A stretch of DNA of 64,000 nucleotides from Brachycybe producta (lineage: Eukaryota; Arthropoda; Diplopoda; Playtdesmida; Andrognathidae): contig JAUPFP010000004.1 of NCBI GenBank assembly GCA_036925085.1, forward strand, positions 4,912,001 to 4,976,000. Direction: 5' to 3'. Numbering within the stretch: the first letter of the stretch is position 1; every line of letters starts with the position of its first letter. Shown piece by piece: positions 57,801 through 64,000 of this stretch. Below the pieces are notes generated by a model. That model was not told where the DNA came from. It searched no databases and saw only the letters and a program-made list of their open reading frames with translations. The position numbers were made by a program, and so were the translations under genes.

Positions 57801-58801
57801 TATGTCGTCACTATATTACTAAAAACTAAAATAAAAAAAATAGGGACTTGAAGAAAATAAGTGTTAAATTTGAATTTTGTGTACACAATGTGTAACCATT
57901 ATATATACATAGACAGAAAGAAAGAAAGAAAGAAAAACTTTTTATCTTTCTTGACACAGATTTAGCTAATATCAGTTTCAGAAATGCTCATCACAAGTTA
58001 AAGTGAAGGACCCCATCATCTCTTCACATTTCAAGTCTTGGAAAAACCAATGTAAAAAAAAAACATGAGAAGAGAGAGAGAGAAAAAAAAGACAGAAAAC
58101 CGGGTTTTTTCTTTCTTTCTCAAGACAGTTTTGGCAGCTTTACAGATTATATAGAGAGACCTATCACCCACATCCCCACCTCTTTTCTATGTGATCCTCA
58201 TAATCATCATCACTGGTTATATATATTGATCAATGATCAATGGCGAGAGCCTTTCGAAAATAGAATAGAAAAAAAACACACCCACCTTAAAAGGAAACGG
58301 GCAAAAAAAAAAACTGAGTGCAAGAGGAAAAAGAGGAGGACCCTTGTTTTTCATCCAGAAAAAAAGTCGAAAATGGACAGTTAAGAAAAGTGTTTGTTAT
58401 ATATAGGCCGAAATATAAAGCCACTTTTAAGTAAAAGCAATCGATGAACGCATTTTTTGTTGCTTGTTTGAGGATTGTTTTTAAACGTTAACGTGAACTT
58501 AAGATTAAGATGTAACCAAAGGAATTTTTATTTAACACAGTTTAGCCACAAATCTAGAAGTAATTTTTGTTTTAGAAAAAAAAAAGTAAGATTTTTTTAG
58601 AACGAATTCAAATGTTTATTTAAGACTAGAACAGTCATTTTGAGGTTCACAACTTCCATAAAATTTTATTTCAAAAGATATTGGATGTGAAAAAATACCA
58701 CTATTGCATGAATTTGCATTTATGAACAAGCTGATTTCTGATCCCTGGTTAATCTGGTTAATCATTAAAGCGCAACAATAAAAAATATATTGAAAATGTG
58801 A

Positions 58802-58975
58802 AAGAAACTAGACGGGTAGCAGAATCACTCAATAGTGCTGTATTTTCATGCTAGAAACTTTTAAAATAAACTTTTTATAGAGACAAAAAATGTGAGAAAA
58901 GATGTGTCATTTTCAAAGTCACATAAAAAGTTTATTTTAAAAAAATATTATTCCGCTACCGTTCTAGTTTCTAAA
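58802..58975. repeat. Inverted-repeat element, AGAAACTAGA family
   Basis: AGAAACTAGACGGGTAGC and inverted GCTACCGTTCTAGTTTCT bound the segment. A second nested pair TTTTAAAATAAACTTTTTAT / ATAAAAAGTTTATTTTAAAA lies inside. It is the same family as 3880-4052. Confidence 0.65.
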
Positions 58976-60639
58976 ACATTTTCACGTCTCTTCTTAATAT
59001 TACTCCTGAAAGACAAAATAAAACCAAACCACCTTAATATTGGTTCTGATAAATACTTTACATTCGCTTTTGTACACCTTTTTTTATTTTGTCTTTTTAG
59101 GAGACACAATTCTTAAAACTTGAGTTTGGATTTAAATATTAAAAAATTCATCTTCAACAGGAAAACTAAAGAAAAGATTTCTCTAAGTGAAATCCCTCTG
59201 TTGTGAACTTCGGTGCGTTGTTTACTTAAAAAAAAAAGTATGATCATTCAAGTATTGAAAGTTACCACCAAGGGAGTAGAAAGAGCATCAGCTGTTTATT
59301 TTCAGAACCCCAAAACACCACCAACATAATTTCTATTGTTATTACTGTGATTCCACAATAGACTGTACTTCATATACTGAAAGAGAAAGAGAGAGAGAAA
59401 GAGACTCAGAGTGACCAAACCATTCGCCTATGAATTTTTATGCATTCTTCAATAACAAAAAAACGAGAAACCCTGCCAAGTGCATGTCCAGAAACACGAA
59501 AAACACACACACATATAGAGACACAAACAACACCCACGACAAACAATCTCATTTCCAGCCTTTAAAGTTTTGTTTGCTTGCTTTTTTTTTTGGTATGTTT
59601 CTTATGAATTCACACAAACATGGAAGTGACAGGCACATCATACAATTGTCCAAAAACAACAACAACAAAAAAAACACATCATGAGATGGTGTTTTTGACA
59701 AGTATATGATGATGATGTGGATGTCACTTGTACGCCTTCAATTTTTTTTTCTTCTTTCTATTGCTTGACCAATGCCTAGCTATACGGTATATACAGTATA
59801 GTAGGCTTACTACACAGATCTGTGAAGATGAGAAAAATCATAAATTTGTAGCAGCAGTAGCAGCGGTACAAATGTCCTAAAATTATGGTACAGAAACCAT
59901 AAAAACGTTGAAATACGTAATATTCGCGTTTACTTTAAGTATAATAAAAAATCCTTTTTGTTTGAATTTCGAATTGGACCTCAAGTTCTCAACACAAACA
60001 TTTCTATTTTTCTTTTCTTTCCAAACGAAAATAGAAGTACCATTATTTATTTATACAAAAGTACACACATATTTGTTTTGTTAATTCCTTAGACATTGAT
60101 TGTATCTTTTAGTAATAACAAAAAGGAAGGAAAGATATTTTTATTTAAGACTTTTTTTTCTCCCTCTCTTTATTTTGCCTTCTTCGAGAGATCAGACTTT
60201 ATTTGCATATGTTCAAAGTCAACATAAGTACGACAAAGAAAAGAAAAAAGCAAATCTTCTTATGATTGTTAGTGAGAAATTCATTTTCGACAAAAATGAC
60301 AATGCAAAAGTAGTCCTTCCATAATAAGAGCACTCACTCACTCTTTTTCTTCAAATTGTATTTCTTCCTGCTTTTGTTATAGGTCTTCTAAAGCTGCATC
60401 ATTTCCAAAGAAAAAATTTAACAAAAGATTTACTGAATATCACAGAATATATTCAAAATAGCACAAAAGGGAAGAGAAAAAAAAATTCTGTTTACTTGTA
60501 TACAATTTTGTATTTTGATGTCATGAGTCCGCATTCGTGTTATGAGATGAATGTGATCATTGTGACTGCCACACAAGGGATGAAAAAAAAAACGCCTTGT
60601 TAGAAAAACTTTCAACTCTTGACAAAACTAAAATCTAAA

Positions 60640-61240
60640 GTTGAAGTGTCGATTTGCATTGAAGTTTCTTGAAATGTTTTGAAGCATGCTGAAGTGTACT
60701 GAATGCGCGCTTTCAAGCGTCCTGCTGTGCGTCCCAGTAATCTTCATGTGCCTTGAAATGTCTCAAAACGTTTTTAAATATCTTAAGTGTCTTAAAATGT
60801 CCTAATGTGTTTTGAAATGCATTTAAATGTCTCGAAATGTCTACATGCCTTGCAATGTCGTGAAGTAATTTAAAGGGCCTTGATGCATTTTTAAATGTTT
60901 TGCAATTGTTTAAGTGTCTTGCAATATTTTAAAGTGTCTTGTTATATTTTATAGGGTCTGGGCAATGTTTTAAGTGTCTGGCAATGTTTTAAGCACCTTG
61001 CAATGTTTTTATATGTCTTGCAGTATTTTGAATTGTCTTGCAATGTTTTATGTGTCCCGCACTGTTTTTAGTGTCACAATATTTTTAAGTGTGTCACAAT
61101 ATTTTCAAGTGTGTCACAATATTTTCAAGTGTCTAATAATATATTTAAGTGTCTTGAAATACAGTACATTAAATGTTTTTAAATGCCTTAAAAATATTTT
61201 TGAAATGCGTTAAAATGTTTTCGAAATGGAAGCAAACATC
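60640..61240. repeat. Degenerate ~19-bp tandem repeat (AAGTGTCTTGCAATGTTTT)
   Basis: About 600 bases made of variants of AGTGTCTTGCAATGTTTTA at 18-21 base intervals, strongly diverged and slightly better conserved at 60900-61150. Open frames here come from the repeat. Confidence 0.75.
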
Positions 61241-61469
61241 CTCCACATTCCTAAAAAAAAGTTCATAAATTCGAAAATCGAAATGTCTTTTTCACAACTT
61301 TAATAAATAATAGCATTCAAGTAATAAAAGTAGATCGAATTTCTCGTTCAGATTTGTCCAGCGTTTTTTTTTTTTTTCTTCACGAAAAAAACATGTGTAA
61401 CCATAATTTTTTTTAAAAAATATCTTTAATATAGTTAACAATAACAGAAAAAAACAGGATGGTTATGAG

Positions 61470-61794
61470 TAGGGCTCCAATTTTGATGCAATATCAACCG
61501 GAATGTTTCACAATTTGTGGCCCAAATGCCAATTATGACGTAATCATCATTATCATCATTAGAGCAACTGCAATTGTTTTGTTTTTTTTTTCTAATAAAA
61601 AAAAAACGGTTAGAGAGGCTAGATATCTGGTTACTATCAGTTGTCAATTAAAGTTCTAACCTCTAACCATTGTTTTGTTTTAATTAGAAGAAACAATTTT
61701 TTGTTATCAAAACGAGATTGTTACTACCCAATTGGCACTTGGGCCACATATTGAGAAACATTCCGGTTGATATTGCATCAAAATCCGAGCCCTA
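61470..61794. mobile_element. MITE-like element, GGGCTCGGATTTTT family (copy 2)
   Basis: TA-flanked. The left GGGCTCCAATTTTGATGCAA and inverted right GGGCTCGGATTTTGATGCAA continue through TATCAACCGGAATGTTTC to TGTGGCCCAA, about 55 bases. The interior has GGTTAGAGAGGCTA / TAACCTCTAACCA and an ATCATCATTATCATCATT block. Copy 1 is at 24299. Confidence 0.8.
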
Positions 61795-63147
61795 GTTATG
61801 AGAGATCTTGTTGATAAGAGAATTTATAAACAGGAAATTAAAAACAAACTTCAAAACACTTTTTTTTTTTAAAAAAAAAGGTCATTTTTAGTAATAATAT
61901 CAGCAAAAACACATCAATCTTCATCATCAGAAAAAAATACATTTGAAAAAAAAGAAGAAAAATTTCTATAAAAAGTATCTTCTCAAACGCAATGAAAAAA
62001 AAAATACTTCTAGTAATGTTATCCTAGAAAATAAGAAAAACAAAAATTTGAATAAAAAAAAAACTCCAGTTATTTATCAAAGCGTGAAATAATTAAGCTA
62101 CCACATAGACACATACACAACATGAAGGGAAGAAAAAAAAAATCCACCCCATGATTTGAAAATTGAAAATCTTATACATAAAATAATAATCAACCTAAGA
62201 TGAGTTACAAATAAGCTGTTTACAAAGTTGCTTTTTTTTCCTTTGCTAAAATATTTCTAGTCAATGTGGCAAGAGAACATAAAAATTTCCAATAATAATG
62301 TTCAGTTAATGAACTTTTACTTGCTCATTATAAGAAAGAATAAAAAAAAAAGATAAGTGAAAGGAAAGAATACAAAAAAAATCTCATTTGTTATAAGAAG
62401 CATAATTATTATCACAAGCAACGACGTTTTTAGTCTTCAACCATAACATAAAAGGAAGAAAATGGAAAGTGTGGAGGAGGAGGAGGTGTGCGCAACCCCC
62501 ATTATTATATGGTGTAACTTGTCAGAAACACAACAATCCAATGAACAGTTATTGATTTTCTACAATATGTGTCTATAATATATACATGTATAAATTGTAT
62601 ACTAAAAAGACCAAACTGCAGCATATTGTGCTGCTGCTTGCTCTCTTTGTTACTTTGTATATATGAAAATGTGCATCTAAAGTATGTAAATGTATTGAGC
62701 AGTGGTGGAGGAGAGGGTGGGGTGGGGGTGGGGGTGGAGGGGGATCTCATAATCTCATGTAAACTAAATTCCATATAATTAGAAAGAGCCTACTAATTTC
62801 CCGCCATACAAGTTTTTAATTGCTCTTAAATACGTTTTCATTTCACCTAAACAAAACTCTTCTGAACTTTTTATAGGATCTAAACAAAACTATTTTCAAA
62901 AGACCTCTAACTGAAATATAGGTGTTACTATGGTAACAAATACAGCTGCATCAGCAGCAGCAGCAAAAAACCAGCCCTTTACAAACACAAACAACTTATT
63001 CGGATGCAGAGATTTTGAAACAGAGAGATTGAACTGGAAAAAAAAATCACAATTTTCCATATTTTTCTTTATTGAACTCAAGTTAAATTTAATTAATGTA
63101 TTTATTAATTTGATAATGTCTATTTAAAAAAATACTTCTATATTGAC

Positions 63148-64000
63148 TTAAGGTGGTTTTAAAGTGTAGACAGACTTCTTCTGTCATTCAAATGCAAAAT
63201 AAAGATAAACTTGAATGTGTTTTAGAAAGTAGAAAGGTTGCTGAATTACTTAATACCTAGTACACACCTGTTAATTTAATTGCATTTAAATAATAAATAT
63301 GTTCTACAGAGCCCTCTGTGAAGGGCAAACAAACAATATGTCAAATTCAATTTATTCAGTTAATAATCTGAAAATATTGAGTTAATACTTAAATCTAATA
63401 TCTAAACTATTGACGACAAAATATTGATTTAGTATTTCAATTTAAAATATTAATAATAAAGTCAGTTTTTATTTGGTTCATGTCCTTAACTGGATTCCGT
63501 ATAATTCACCTAAACACATTTAATTTGAATTCATTTAACTCATATGTCAATTTGAAAATACCCACATTTAAGCCAACGATATTTTGTAATTTTAATTTAT
63601 AAAATTTTTTGAAAAATATCAACATGAAAATACCGTTCAGTGATTGAGCTACCATTCAGTAATACCTTGTACACACATGAGTTAAATGAATTTAAATTAA
63701 ATGTGTTTAGGTGAATTATACGGAATCCAGTTAAGGACATGAACACCAAATAAAAATTCACTTTAATTATTATTATTTAAAATTGAAATACTAAATCAAT
63801 ATTTTGTCGTCAATAGTTTAGATATTAGATTTAAGTATTAACTCAATATTTTCAGATTTATTAACTGAATAAATTGAATTCGACGACATATTGTTTGTTT
63901 GCTCTTCACAGAGGGCTCTGTAGAACACGTTTATTATTTAAATGCATTTAAATTATCAGGTATGTACTAGGTATTAGGTTTCTAAAACACTTTCTAAAAC
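63148..64000. mobile_element. Composite: TTAAGGTGGTTTTAAAGTG element interrupted by two opposed MITE copies
   Basis: The host element starts TTAAGGTGGTTTTAAAGTGT at about 63149; a like end is at 2856 in COPE intron 1. It is interrupted by a TAATACCT-family copy at 63251-63547 (minus, outer end truncated) and a second at 63660-63976 (plus). AGAAAGTAGAAAGGTTGCTG before and GAGCTACCATTCAGT between belong to the host. The right end lies beyond the window. Confidence 0.65.

Larger units (their letters stand above)
38646..63147. other. No gene supported; repeat-rich desert
   Basis: About 24 kb of AT-rich sequence with microsatellites, poly-G/C runs, minisatellites (40842, 50720-51610, 60640) and MITE-like elements (42115, 44351, 50334, 57473, 61470). 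Two small patches look weakly exon-like (45828-45960 plus strand, and 46690-46930 minus strand), but neither matches a family I know. All listed open frames are short and explained by low complexity. Confidence 0.5.

Overview
The window is nuclear DNA from a metazoan, most likely an invertebrate. It is AT-rich and carries spliced genes with GT/AG introns. Six conserved animal genes are recognisable by aligning the translations, from memory, to their human counterparts. I cannot name the species: no spliced leader, telomere or other clade-specific marker is visible. A 100-base run of N (38546-38645) shows that this is a scaffolded assembly.

Positions 1-17182 form a compact block of five housekeeping genes. 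COPE (minus, 3' end cut by the window start) lies head-to-head with the C15orf61 homologue (plus). BUD13 (minus) is followed by XPA (minus), and XPA lies head-to-head with KHDC4 (plus). For COPE, C15orf61, BUD13 and KHDC4 I could join all exons seen with consistent reading phase. XPA joins too, but one acceptor is uncertain. The products act in separate basic processes: COPI vesicle coat (COPE), a poorly characterised small protein (C15orf61), pre-mRNA retention and splicing (BUD13), nucleotide excision repair (XPA) and splicing-associated RNA binding (KHDC4). The intergenic regions hold repeated CGCCATTTT (YY1-like) motifs, and there are two perfect CRE palindromes upstream of BUD13. A KHDC4 intron holds a candidate H/ACA snoRNA.

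Positions 17183-25686 are an intergenic stretch between the converging 3' ends of KHDC4 and an SH2 adaptor gene. It holds a decayed Tc1/mariner element and several short inverted-repeat elements (MITE-like).

Positions 25687-31125 carry the last four coding exons (minus) of an SHB/SHD/SHE/SHF-type SH2 adaptor. Its 5' exon or exons were not found.

Positions 31126-64000 hold no gene I can support. This is either a very large 5' intron of the adaptor gene or an intergenic desert. It is filled with simple repeats, long G/C homopolymers, minisatellites and families of short inverted-repeat elements, some nested. The main non-genic signal is this varied population of short hairpin-capable elements, including modules shared between otherwise different families. 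I did not find a convincing new multi-gene system.
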